This document shows positions 8,361-16,336 of a stretch of 39,985 nucleotides of DNA, one piece after another; position 1 is the stretch's first letter; each line of letters begins with the position of its first letter. The notes below the pieces were generated by a model. That model did no database searches. It was given only the letters and a program-made list of their open reading frames with translations, and was not told the origin of the DNA. The DNA is from Lachnospiraceae bacterium. GTDB taxonomy: Bacteria; Bacillota; Clostridia; Lachnospirales; Lachnospiraceae. The position numbers were made by a program, and so were the translations under genes. The stretch is taken from NCBI GenBank assembly GCA_021769135.1, contig JAETTM010000047.1, positions 1 through 39,985 on the forward strand, written 5' to 3'.

Positions 8361-9716
8361 TTATGGTAAAGGGCGGCAGCACTTTTTGCTATTTTTTAAA
8401 GCAATCGCTTTCATAATGATTGCAAGAAATAAGATAAGCAAATCTGATACTGGTACAGCCCAAAACACTGCATTTTTCAGTTGAGGTAAAAGGTTGGGAA
8501 GCAGGTAAACCAGCGGTAACAACAAAAATACTTGCCGCAATAATGTAAGTATCACTGCTTTTATCTCATGCTCTGTTACTTCCAGTAAAGTCAATATCGT
8601 ATAGAAAATGCCGACAACCGGAAATGTGAGGAATATAATTTTCAATACCGCTGTGCTTTGTGCGAGTATTGCATCAGAACTACCAAAAATGCTTAATATC
8701 TTGTTTCCAAAAAGGAAAACTAAAACTGTACAGATACAGCCATACAGTACTGTGTAAAAAATAGTCAGACGGATAGTTTTCTGTTTCTTTGTTTCCTGTT
8801 TGTGACCACTATAATAGGCAATAATAGTCTGAATCCCCTGCGTGATTCCAACAATCGGCATGAGCAAAAGGATATATATCTTCTGGACAATATTCCAGAT
8901 TGCCACATGATTTAATGTGGCATGGAGCATTAAACTGTTATTGACAAAAAATCCTGTACAACCAGCAAGTGCCTGTATCACAGTCTGTACAAAACCGAGC
9001 CGAAACAATTCCCATGCTCTGCAACATAATGTTGTACAATGCAAATGTCGGAATGATAGGAAAAAACCTTTTTTCAAAATCCAGCATACAGCCAGCAGCA
9101 TACAGATAATTTCGCTCACCAGTGTACCCAAAGCAAGACCGGTAAAACCCATTTGAAAACCAAACGCAAGAATCGCATTTGCAACAATATTCACTCCGAC
9201 TGCCAGCGTTGTAATAACCATTTCCATTTTGGGATAACCAAACGCTCGGATACAGCTTGTCAGAGTATATCCCATTGCACTAAAAATATTACTGACCAGT
9301 TGGATTTGCAGATATTTTTTAGCTAAGTCGAAAACTTCTCTCTCTGCACCCAACAAGTGTAGAATATTATCCATGCCCCAAAAAGAAAGAATAGATACAG
9401 CCAAACTTACAAGAATCGTGAACAAAACTCCCGTAGAGAAGTAACCGTTTCGTTCCTCCTTGTTATTCAAATGGCGTGCAATCAAAATCGCTGTAGAAAC
9501 TGCGTACAACGCTTGAAATGCAGTAAAAATGCTTAGTACTGGAGAAAGCAGTCCCATTGCTGTGAGTGCATTTACACTTGCTGCTCCCAGATGTCCAGCA
9601 AACACCGTATCTACAACGGATGTCATAATTTCCACTGCCAGCGATAAAATTGCCGGAATGGAAAATGTAACAATTAAAGCACGAATCGACTTTGATTCAT
9701 AAATATTTTTTTCCAT
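8361..9716 (-). CDS. MATE-family multidrug efflux transporter
   Basis: A 451-residue membrane protein with about twelve hydrophobic segments. It starts with the typical sequence (IRALIVTFSIPAILSLAVEIM, then DTVFAGHLG) and contains two homologous halves. Members of the MATE family export cationic drugs or dyes in exchange for Na+ or H+. The start at 9716 has AGGAGG nine bases upstream. A regulator gene lies 72 bases upstream on the same strand, with a hairpin between them. The DNA is visibly richer in A+T than the surrounding genes, and a mobile-element fragment adjoins its 3' side, so the pair is probably horizontally acquired. The substrate cannot be told from the sequence. Confidence 0.9.
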   Translation of the reverse strand: MEKNIYESKSIRALIVTFSIPAILSLAVEIMTSVVDTVFAGHLGAASVNALTAMGLLSPVLSIFTAFQALYAVSTAILIARHLNNKEERNGYFSTGVLFTILVSLAVSILSFWGMDNILHLLGAEREVFDLAKKYLQIQLVSNIFSAMGYTLTSCIRAFGYPKMEMVITTLAVGVNIVANAILAFGFQMGFTGLALGTLVSEIICMLLAVCWILKKGFFLSFRHLHCTTLCCRAWELFRLGFVQTVIQALAGCTGFFVNNSLMLHATLNHVAIWNIVQKIYILLLMPIVGITQGIQTIIAYYSGHKQETKKQKTIRLTIFYTVLYGCICTVLVFLFGNKILSIFGSSDAILAQSTAVLKIIFLTFPVVGIFYTILTLLEVTEHEIKAVILTLLRQVFLLLPLVYLLPNLLPQLKNAVFWAVPVSDLLILFLAIIMKAIALKNSKKCCRPLP

Positions 9717-9740
9717 GCGAAATAACCTCCTAAAAAAGAG

Positions 9741-9787
9741 AATACCAGATGGAAGTGGACACGATATGTCTCTTTCCTTCTGGTATT
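9741..9787 (-). terminator. Hairpin between the regulator and the MATE gene
   Basis: AATACCAGA (9741-9749) pairs with TCTGGTATT (9779-9787), extended inward by further pairs. In the minus direction the stem is followed by CTCTTTTTT. It may act as an attenuator that lowers MATE expression relative to the regulator. Confidence 0.45.
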
Positions 9788-9788
9788 T

Positions 9789-10430
9789 TTATTTTTTAGA
9801 AGATTCTGGCAGATGATCTGTTCGGTCAAATTCCCGGCTTGTCTTTTCACATCGGGATATTTGTTCTATTTTCAGCGTAAAAAAGCTATCTTCGTCCGTG
9901 CAATACAAATAAAGTCCATCTAAACGCAGAATATAATACAATGGGGCTGCAATATACCGTTTTCCGGCAACTGTCATATCAAGAAATATTTCATCGTCTA
10001 ACCCGGTATTGATAACTTTGCAAACTGACGTGCGTGCGGTAACGGGCTTTTGAAGTAACTCAATCTTTAGATACTCAGTAAAATCGAACTCTTTTAAGAA
10101 AGTCAATTCTGGTATCAACAATTCCAGCTTCTTTAAGGCAGAGTTTTTCCCAACACTTGAGTCTAAATGGTGTACAATGTGGAAAGCAAGAATTATATCC
10201 TCGATTTCTTCCGCAGTAAAAAAACTTCTGTTAAACCGATAATCTGGTGCAAGAAACACACCTCCCTCATAACCTGGTTGCGTGTAAACAGGAACTCCCA
10301 TACCGGAAATCTTATCAACATCACGCATGATTGTCTTCTTGCTCACCTCAAAATGGTTTGCAAGTTCTGCATAAGTGGATTTTTTTGTTTCCATCAGATA
10401 AAGCAAAATTTCAAGTTGTCTACTTCTCAT
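9789..10430 (-). CDS. HTH (HTH_11) / WYL-type transcriptional regulator
   Basis: A 213-residue protein. The N-terminal winged helix-turn-helix (about residues 1-60: RQLEILLYLMETKKSTYAEL, then SKKTIMRDVDKI) is followed by a GYEGG wing. The C-terminal half resembles a short WYL ligand-binding domain (YIAAPLYYILRLDGLYLYC...FFTLKIEQIS). Such proteins act as local regulators responding to small ligands. The start at 10430 has AGGAGG eleven bases upstream; the longer frame from a GTG at 10442 would begin almost inside that site. It lies just upstream of the MATE gene on the same strand and probably controls it and itself. Confidence 0.8.
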   Translation of the reverse strand: MRSRQLEILLYLMETKKSTYAELANHFEVSKKTIMRDVDKISGMGVPVYTQPGYEGGVFLAPDYRFNRSFFTAEEIEDIILAFHIVHHLDSSVGKNSALKKLELLIPELTFLKEFDFTEYLKIELLQKPVTARTSVCKVINTGLDDEIFLDMTVAGKRYIAAPLYYILRLDGLYLYCTDEDSFFTLKIEQISRCEKTSREFDRTDHLPESSKK

Positions 10431-10456
10431 GCTGATGTACACCTCCTTGACGTTTT

Positions 10457-10485
10457 ATTATACTGTATCAGAGAGGTTTTCGCAA
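10457..10485 (-). promoter_or_regulatory. Promoter of the regulator-MATE unit
   Basis: On the minus strand TTGCGA (10485-10480), a 17-base spacer and a perfect TATAAT (10462-10457) lie about 27 bases before the regulator start. Confidence 0.6.
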
Positions 10486-10570
10486 ATTCGATTGTCCAAT
10501 TAAAACGGAATAAAATGTTTTTTTCTCTTGACTTGATTTTGAACCATTGAAGGAACAGGGCGATTATATA

Positions 10571-10720
10571 ATGGCAGCAGCGTACATTAATGAGGAATTT
10601 GTACAGGTTCGGAATGTCTCAGCAGAGTCTATAAGATATCGCATTAAAATTATGAAAAAGGTTGGGGAAATCCACAGAAAAGGGTCAACCGAAAAAGGGG
10701 AGTGGATAATTATGATTTAG
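10571..10720 (+). pseudogene. Small remnant resembling a winged-helix C-terminus
   Basis: A 49-codon frame (ATG 10571, TAG 10718-10720). Its second half (SIRYRIKIMKKVGEIHRKGS followed by GEWII) resembles the last winged helix of AlbA_2/RecG-like DNA-binding proteins, where IxRVGSxKxGxW is common. There is no good ribosome binding site. It is probably a scrap of a larger gene removed during acquisition of the neighbouring efflux genes. The rest of 10431-10896 holds the two promoters and the leader hairpin listed separately. Confidence 0.3.
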
Positions 10721-10743
10721 GTATAAAGAAAATTTTTTTCGCA

Positions 10744-10772
10744 TTGACAAAAATCCCCCCATATGTTACCAT
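10744..10772 (+). promoter_or_regulatory. Promoter of the repeat-protein gene
   Basis: TTGACA (10744-10749), a 17-base spacer and TACCAT (10767-10772). The predicted start near 10779 gives a leader of about 118 bases that contains the hairpin at 10811-10850. Confidence 0.5.
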
Positions 10773-10810
10773 AATTTCACAATATTCGCAGATAAATTAT
10801 AAATGACGTG

Positions 10811-10854
10811 AAACCTATCTATTGGAAAATGATTTCTAATGGATAGGTTTTTTT
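10811..10854 (+). terminator. Strong terminator-like hairpin in the leader of the repeat-protein gene
   Basis: Eighteen-base arms (10811-10828 and 10833-10850) pair completely if two G-U pairs are allowed, with the tetraloop ATGA and an immediate run of T. It has the form of an intrinsic terminator. Because a promoter lies just upstream and the start codon 43 bases downstream, it may be a leader attenuator rather than the end of another gene. If the top A-U pair opens, the loop becomes AATGAT, which also fits the A1/G4 hexaloop rule for ANTAR targets. Confidence 0.7.
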
Positions 10855-10896
10855 GTAGTTTTGCAGTTTGTTAAAAAAATGAAAAGGAGATAATGG

Positions 10897-13737
10897 ATGG
10901 ATAAAAATAAGATAAAATCAATGAAAAAGAGGATTTCCGCAGTGATTATTGCGGCAATGATAGCAATACCGGTTGAAGCATATGCAGAAGAAAATTCCAC
11001 GGCGGTAAGGGAAATACGCCATGTTCATGTAGGAAGCCCCGAGGATGGGGGAGCGTGCTATAAGAATGAGGTGCTGCACGTCCATGAAGGAGATGAGGAA
11101 AACGGCGGCACCTGTTTTCGCACTCCGGTTTACCATACCCATGAAGGAAGCGCGGCAGACGGCGGCGCATGCTATCAGAGGGAAATTTTCCATGCCCATA
11201 AAGGAACGGAAGAAAACGGGAAAGGCTGCTATGGCGAGCCGGTATACCATCGGCATGACGGAAGCGAAAGCGCCGGGGGAGGCTGCTATGGGAAGCCGGT
11301 ATACCATAACCACACAGGAAGCAGCGCCGGGGGAGGTTGTTATGGCAAACCGGTTTATCACAGCCATACAGGGAGCAGCGCTGGGGGAGGCTGCTACGGA
11401 ACGCCCATTTATCATAAACATACGGGAAGCGCCGCAGGCGGAGGCGGCTGTTATGTGACCCCGGTATACCATCAGCATACAGGAAGCGCGGCTTCGGGAG
11501 GGGGCTGTTACAGCCCGGTATATCATCAGCATACCGATGCCTGCTATGAGGAAAAACAATGCGTGGCGGAATACGTCAGCGGCTTAACGGTGCTGCGCAC
11601 ATGGACGGAATATTGCTACCATCATAAAAATACGCAGCATGCAGCTATCGGGGGCATTTTCCATCATACGGCATGCGGGGCGGGAGACCAGTATGAAGAA
11701 GAAAGCATCTGCTGGGCCTGCCAGATATTAAAGGTATTCCACAACTACTCGGATATAGTCTGTGGGAAAACGACGGATACAGTGGAAGGCTATGAGCGGA
11801 CATGCGGAAAGGATACAAACAGCATAGAGTCTATGGCCTTAGGCTGCGGGAAAAATGAGTCCAGCATCGAACAATATGGGCTAAGCTGCGGGAAAAACGA
11901 ACAGACAGTGGATTCCTACCAGATAAACTGTAATAAGAATGGGAGCACGATAGATAGCTATGCCCTTAACTGCAACAAAACAGGAACTACGGTAGAAAGA
12001 TATTCTTTAAACTGCGGCAAAACGGAGGAGGATGTGGATGCCTATGGACTGAGCTGTGAAAAAGATGATAAGACCATAGACGGTTATACCCTCTCCTGCG
12101 ATAAAACAAAGGATACCGTGGACGGTTATGAACTTTCCTGCGGGAAAAATGAAGAAGAGGGGTATGCGGAGCTTTTTATCACCAATAAAACCGCGGGATG
12201 GACGGATGGGAAAGTGGTCTTGCAGGCATCTTATAAGGATGAGCAGGGATTTCTTAAACTATCGGATGCACCTTTTACCTGGGAAGGGGAAGGGGTAGAC
12301 GGAAAAAACGTCGATGAAGTGGAAGTATCGTCCAACGGGATTTATAAAGTACGCCTGAACGTTGAAAATGACGATCTTAATCAGGAAGAACTGGTCCTGT
12401 GTATAGAAGTAGAGAACATGGATCAGACACCTCCGATAATCGAATCGGCGGGGTGCATAGAGAAAGACGGGAAAAAGACAAATATAATTCAGGTAACGGC
12501 AAAGGATTTGCAGCCGGATGGAACGACAGGCAGCGGACTGGCCGAAGAAGCTTATTCCTTTGACGGCGGAAAAACATGGCAGCGGGAAAATGAAATGGAG
12601 CTGGAAAAGAACGGGGAAGTATTCATAGCGGTGAGGGATTGCTGTGGAAATATATCCGTCAGGGCAGTGGAAATCTCCCATATTATTATAGAAGATAAAG
12701 GTCCGGAAGGCGGCGATGGAAACGGCCAGGGATCGGGAAACGGGGATAATACCGGCGGCGATACAGGAAACGGCGAAGATACAGGAAACGGCGAAGATAC
12801 AGGAAACGGCGAAGATACAGGAAACGGCGAAGATGCAGGAAACGGCGAAGATATGGGAAACGGCGATAATTCCGGGGAAGGAGAAAATTCGGGAAAGGAT
12901 GAAGGTGATGGAGAAGATGCCGGAACAGGGAATGATTCCGAATCCGGCGGAGAAGGTGACGGAGCAGGGAACGATTCCGGATCCGGCGGGGGAGGTTCCG
13001 GAACAGGAAACGATTCCGGCCAGGGCGAAAGTTCCGGCACTGGGAGCGGTTCATCGGAGGATTCCGATAAAAACAGAACAGGAGAGGACGGTAATCATGC
13101 AGCGGATGAATTGGAAAAAATAAAGCTGCTGTTGGAAAGCAGCCAGAAACTTTTAAGTGGAAAAGGAAGCTCATCGCGGAAAACAGGAGAAGAAAAGAGT
13201 GACGGTGCAGCCAGAAGGAACAGGGCGGATGAATATGAAATGCCGATACTGAAGAAGGAAGAAAAAGCAGCCTCTGATATGGCCGAAGATTATCGGAGGG
13301 AAACGGTAGAGATAGAAGCCAGGGAAATGATGGCAGGACCTCAGGCCGGTGAAAGGACTATGCTGGCCAAAAGGGCCGAAACGGCAGAAAAAGTCATAAA
13401 GGCGGTTACTTTTACGGTGAGCAGCATTATGCTTGCAGCGGGATTGTTCTATTTGATATATCTTATGTTCCGCAGTATACAGATTTTTGATTGCGATGGA
13501 GAAGGAAATACGAAATATGCCGGAAGCTGTATTATGAAAAAAACAGAGGAAGGCTTCCAGGTGAGGATCCCGGATATGATATGGGAACGTTCCGCCACAG
13601 GGCAGTATAGCTTGAAACCGGGAAAATTCTTTGCAAAGAAGCACAAAGGGAAGGAACTGCTCGTAATTATGGGAGACAGGAAAGAAGCCGTGTGGATTGA
13701 CCGGGAAATTCCTTTAAGAGTATCGTCGCTTGCATAA
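10897..13737 (+). CDS. Large secreted, membrane-anchored protein with His/Cys repeat arrays
   Basis: A 946-residue protein of unknown function. Residues 1-30 form a signal peptide ending VEAYA. From about 42 to 212 there are ten HxH motifs spaced 18-19 residues apart, each with a following GGxCY and PVYH (Cys at 54, 73, 92, 111, 130, 148, 166, 185 and 204). Residues 289-415 form a second array with a Cys exactly every 14 residues (ten Cys), consensus CGKxxxTVDxYxLS. Two Ig-like regions follow (about 425-515 and 515-610, the latter with YSFDGGKTW), then a Gly/Asn/Asp/Glu-rich linker (about 615-725), a charged helical part, one membrane segment (about 837-858) and an 85-residue C-terminal tail. 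The repeats could bind metal or form disulfides; this is inference. Start: AAGGAGA six bases upstream of ATG 10897. Confidence 0.85.
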   Translation: MDKNKIKSMKKRISAVIIAAMIAIPVEAYAEENSTAVREIRHVHVGSPEDGGACYKNEVLHVHEGDEENGGTCFRTPVYHTHEGSAADGGACYQREIFHAHKGTEENGKGCYGEPVYHRHDGSESAGGGCYGKPVYHNHTGSSAGGGCYGKPVYHSHTGSSAGGGCYGTPIYHKHTGSAAGGGGCYVTPVYHQHTGSAASGGGCYSPVYHQHTDACYEEKQCVAEYVSGLTVLRTWTEYCYHHKNTQHAAIGGIFHHTACGAGDQYEEESICWACQILKVFHNYSDIVCGKTTDTVEGYERTCGKDTNSIESMALGCGKNESSIEQYGLSCGKNEQTVDSYQINCNKNGSTIDSYALNCNKTGTTVERYSLNCGKTEEDVDAYGLSCEKDDKTIDGYTLSCDKTKDTVDGYELSCGKNEEEGYAELFITNKTAGWTDGKVVLQASYKDEQGFLKLSDAPFTWEGEGVDGKNVDEVEVSSNGIYKVRLNVENDDLNQEELVLCIEVENMDQTPPIIESAGCIEKDGKKTNIIQVTAKDLQPDGTTGSGLAEEAYSFDGGKTWQRENEMELEKNGEVFIAVRDCCGNISVRAVEISHIIIEDKGPEGGDGNGQGSGNGDNTGGDTGNGEDTGNGEDTGNGEDTGNGEDAGNGEDMGNGDNSGEGENSGKDEGDGEDAGTGNDSESGGEGDGAGNDSGSGGGGSGTGNDSGQGESSGTGSGSSEDSDKNRTGEDGNHAADELEKIKLLLESSQKLLSGKGSSSRKTGEEKSDGAARRNRADEYEMPILKKEEKAASDMAEDYRRETVEIEAREMMAGPQAGERTMLAKRAETAEKVIKAVTFTVSSIMLAAGLFYLIYLMFRSIQIFDCDGEGNTKYAGSCIMKKTEEGFQVRIPDMIWERSATGQYSLKPGKFFAKKHKGKELLVIMGDRKEAVWIDREIPLRVSSLA

Positions 13738-13765
13738 ATAATTGCACAAAAATGAATATTTATGC

Positions 13766-13794
13766 TTGATTTTCATGAACGAACGTGATATGCT
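13766..13794 (+). promoter_or_regulatory. Promoter of the amino-acid ABC transporter operon
   Basis: TTGATT (13766-13771), a 17-base spacer and TATGCT (13789-13794). It predicts a leader of about 125 bases with small GC-rich dyads (GCAGC/GCTGC just before the ribosome binding site). I recognise no known riboswitch. Confidence 0.4.
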
Positions 13795-13926
13795 GGCCTA
13801 TAGAAAAATTGCCGGGCTAAAGACGGCGGATACATAAAGGAAGGCGGGCCGGCAGTCGGAGGCCGAAGGTAATTTTGCAATAAAAATGCAGCAGCGAAGA
13901 AAGCTGCGCAGAAAAGAGGGAAAATT

Positions 13927-14835
13927 ATGAAAAAATTTTTAGCAGCAATGATGGCGGCAATGTTGTGCATGGGCTTGTTAACGGCATGCGGCAGCGCTGC
14001 GGAGGAAACGGCACATACGGCGGAGACAACGGAAGCCGAGGCTGAGACGGCGAATGAAGCGGAGCCTGCAGATGCGGCGGAAGAAACGGCGGAACCGGAA
14101 GCGGCAGAAGAAGCGGCACAGCCGGAAGCAGAGACTGCAGCATCGGAAGCGCTGGCGGATGGCGTTTTGAGTGTGGGAACAAATGCAGAATTCCCTCCCT
14201 TTGAATATGTGGATGACAGTGGGGAGCCGGACGGTTTTGATATTGCCTTGATTAAAGCAATCGGCGAGAAATTGGGCGTGGAAGTTCAAGTGGAAAATAT
14301 GGAATTCAACGCATTGGTTGCTTCTATTGGAGGCAAAATTGATGTGGCTATTGCCGGTATGACAGTTACGGATGAGAGGAAAGAGATGGTAGATTTTTCC
14401 GATTCCTATTATACGGCGGTTCAGTACGTGATTTTACCGAAGGATTCCGAAATAGCGGCCGCAGCCGATTTGGAAGGAAAAGCGATTGGCGTGCAGCTTG
14501 GCACTACAGGGGATTTTATTGCCGAAGAAATTGCAGGGGCGGAGGTTGCCCAATATAATAAAGCATTGGATGCGGTGAACGATTTGGTAAACGGCAGGCT
14601 GGATTGTGTTATTGTAGATAAGAACCCGGCATTGGTTTTCCAGTCAAGATTCCAAGACCAGGTGACGGCAGTGGATGGAGCCCAGTTTGATTTTGAGCCG
14701 GAGGAATATGCTATTGCTATCCCTAAGGGGGATACGGCGCTGGCAGATCAGATTAATGCGGCATTGAAGGAAATGATGGATGACGGTACATTTGATGCTT
14801 TGGTGAAAGAATATATCGAAGGCAGCGATGAATAA
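13927..14835 (+). CDS. Amino-acid ABC transporter substrate-binding lipoprotein
   Basis: A 302-residue lipoprotein that captures a polar amino acid outside the membrane for the ABC importer encoded next. Residues 1-20 form the signal peptide and LLTAC gives the lipidated Cys21. A 50-residue Ala/Glu/Thr-rich spacer follows. The type-3 periplasmic-binding domain starts at about 78 (LSVGTNAEFPPFEYVDDSG) with the family motif GFDIALIKAIGEKLG, then GMTVTDERKEMVDFSDSYY. The ligand cannot be assigned; glutamine, cystine and basic amino acids are all possible. GAGGG lies about six bases before the ATG. A hairpin separates it from the permease gene, which would allow more binding protein than membrane subunits. 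Confidence 0.93.
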   Translation: MKKFLAAMMAAMLCMGLLTACGSAAEETAHTAETTEAEAETANEAEPADAAEETAEPEAAEEAAQPEAETAASEALADGVLSVGTNAEFPPFEYVDDSGEPDGFDIALIKAIGEKLGVEVQVENMEFNALVASIGGKIDVAIAGMTVTDERKEMVDFSDSYYTAVQYVILPKDSEIAAAADLEGKAIGVQLGTTGDFIAEEIAGAEVAQYNKALDAVNDLVNGRLDCVIVDKNPALVFQSRFQDQVTAVDGAQFDFEPEEYAIAIPKGDTALADQINAALKEMMDDGTFDALVKEYIEGSDE

Positions 14836-14855
14836 GCAATATGCAAAATGATGGG

Positions 14856-14883
14856 AGGATAGCGGGTATCCGCTATCCTTTTA
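14856..14883 (+). terminator. Intercistronic hairpin after the binding-protein gene
   Basis: AGGATAGCGG (14856-14865) pairs perfectly with CCGCTATCCT (14870-14879) around the loop GTAT and is followed by TTTA. The short U-run suggests partial termination or 3'-end protection, giving more binding protein than permease. Confidence 0.6.
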
Positions 14884-14913
14884 TCACCTTATAGGTTTTT
14901 TGTAAAGGAAAGG

Positions 14914-15627
14914 ATGACAAGAAAGATGCAGGCATGGTTTGAAAAAGTAGCGAAAATGTTCGATGCTGCGTTTATTAGCGGTGACCGATGGAAGCTTTAT
15001 CTGAGCGGTTTGGGGATAACGCTGGAGGTGGCTTTTTTTGCTGCTATCTTAGGCATGATTATCGGTACGGTGCTGGCGTTTATGAAGCTGTCGGTAAGGC
15101 GGAACGGGAAGAAAACAATATTGACGGTGATTGCTAATATTTACATAGATGTTATCCGGGGAACGCCGTCGGTGCTTCAGTTGATGATTATGTGGTTTAT
15201 TATATTTTCCAATGCAAAGAACGGGGTTCTGGTGGCGATTCTTTCTTTCGGAGTGAATAGCGGCGCTTATGTGGCGGAAATAGTCCGGGCGGGCATCCTC
15301 GCAGTGGACAAGGGGCAGATGGAGGCCGGGAGGTCTTTGGGGCTGTCCAAAGCGCAGACGATGATATCAGTCATTATTCCCCAAGCGGTAAAAAATGTGC
15401 TTCCTCCCATCGGGAATGAGTTTATCGTACTTTTAAAAGAAACGGCCATTGTAGGGTATGTGAGCCTGACGGATTTGACAAGGGCGGCCAACCAGATTGC
15501 ATCCAGGACTTATGAGCCGTTTATGCCATTAATCGGTGCGGCGGTAATTTATTTTGTAGTAATTAAAATATTGACTATTTTGCTTGGGATTTTGGAGAGG
15601 AGGCTTCGCAAGAGTGATAATCGTTAA
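14914..15627 (+). CDS. Amino-acid ABC transporter permease
   Basis: A 237-residue HisM/GlnP-type inner-membrane subunit that forms the translocation path as a dimer. About five membrane helices are visible, beginning with the segment near residues 32-55 ([20 protein letters not shown]). The cytoplasmic EAA loop that docks on the ATPase is clear ([20 protein letters not shown]). The family motif [13 protein letters not shown] lies near residue 86. The ATG at 14914 is very close to its AAGGAAAGG; ATG 14926 (MQAWF) is an equally plausible start. The end overlaps the ATPase gene by 14 bases, which implies translational coupling. Confidence 0.92.
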   Translation: MTRKMQAWFEKVAKMFDAAFISGDRWKLYLSGLGITLEVAFFAAILGMIIGTVLAFMKLSVRRNGKKTILTVIANIYIDVIRGTPSVLQLMIMWFIIFSNAKNGVLVAILSFGVNSGAYVAEIVRAGILAVDKGQMEAGRSLGLSKAQTMISVIIPQAVKNVLPPIGNEFIVLLKETAIVGYVSLTDLTRAANQIASRTYEPFMPLIGAAVIYFVVIKILTILLGILERRLRKSDNR

Positions 15628-16336
15628 AGACTTACATAAAACCTTTGAAGACAACCATGTGCTGCGCGGGATAAACTATCATGTGCGTCAGGGGGAGAAA
15701 ATCGTGGTTATCGGTCCTTCCGGTTCGGGGAAAAGCACTTTTTTGCGCTGCCTGAACCTTTTGGAAACGCCCACCAGCGGCGAGATATGGTTTGACGGCA
15801 TTAACATTACCGACCCGAAGACGGATATCGACAAGGTGCGGGAACATATGGGAATGGTATTCCAGAATTTCAATCTGTTCAACAATCTGACAATTATGCA
15901 GAATATTACATTGGCGCCAGTGAAATTGAAAGTAATGGGAAAAGAAGAGGCCGGGGAAAATGCCTTGAAGCTGTTAGAGCGGGTAGGGCTGAAAGAAAAG
16001 GCGGATGCTTATCCAAGCCAGTTGTCCGGCGGGCAAAAGCAAAGGGTGGCTATAGTCCGTTCCCTTGCTATGAATCCAAGGGTAATGCTGTTCGACGAGC
16101 CTACTTCCGCTCTGGATCCGGAGATGGTGGGCGAGGTTTTGGATGTTATGAAGGGTTTGGCCGATTCCGGAATGACAATGGTAGTGGTTACCCACGAAAT
16201 GGGGTTTGCCAGGGAAGTGGGAACCAGGGTGTTGTTTATGGATGAAGGGGTCATCATGGAAGAGAATACCCCCCAGGAGTTTTTTAACCATCCTAAGAGC
16301 CAAAGGCTTCAGGATTTCCTGTCCAAAGTATTATAG
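15614..16336 (+). CDS. Amino-acid ABC transporter ATP-binding protein
   Basis: A 240-residue GlnQ/HisP-type ATPase that powers the importer from the cytoplasmic side. Walker A is GPSGSGKST (residues 34-42), the Q-loop lies in VFQNFNLF, the signature is LSGGQKQRV, Walker B is VMLFDEP, the D-loop is SALD and the switch His lies in VVTHEM. The GTG at 15614 is chosen because GAGAGGAGG ends about ten bases upstream and the next residues [10 protein letters not shown] match the family start; a longer frame from TTG 15584 is unlikely. The last 28 bases overlap the 3' end of the convergent membrane-protein gene. Confidence 0.95.
   Translation: MIIVKDLHKTFEDNHVLRGINYHVRQGEKIVVIGPSGSGKSTFLRCLNLLETPTSGEIWFDGINITDPKTDIDKVREHMGMVFQNFNLFNNLTIMQNITLAPVKLKVMGKEEAGENALKLLERVGLKEKADAYPSQLSGGQKQRVAIVRSLAMNPRVMLFDEPTSALDPEMVGEVLDVMKGLADSGMTMVVVTHEMGFAREVGTRVLFMDEGVIMEENTPQEFFNHPKSQRLQDFLSKVL

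Noticed and set aside
11240..11540. CRISPR-like regular repeats
   Set aside because: The periodic DNA encodes the HxH protein repeats, with codon-level variation and no spacers.
10918..11559. 213-codon minus-strand frame opposite the HxH repeats
   Set aside because: It repeats with the same period as the sense repeats and has no start signals.
12686..13174. Long Arg/Pro-rich frame on the minus strand opposite the repeat protein
   Set aside because: It is the mirror of the Gly/Asn/Asp/Glu-rich linker; low-complexity DNA keeps several frames open.
13800..13926. Possible amino-acid riboswitch before the ABC importer
   Set aside because: Only small GC-rich dyads are present; no conserved lysine or glycine riboswitch core is seen.
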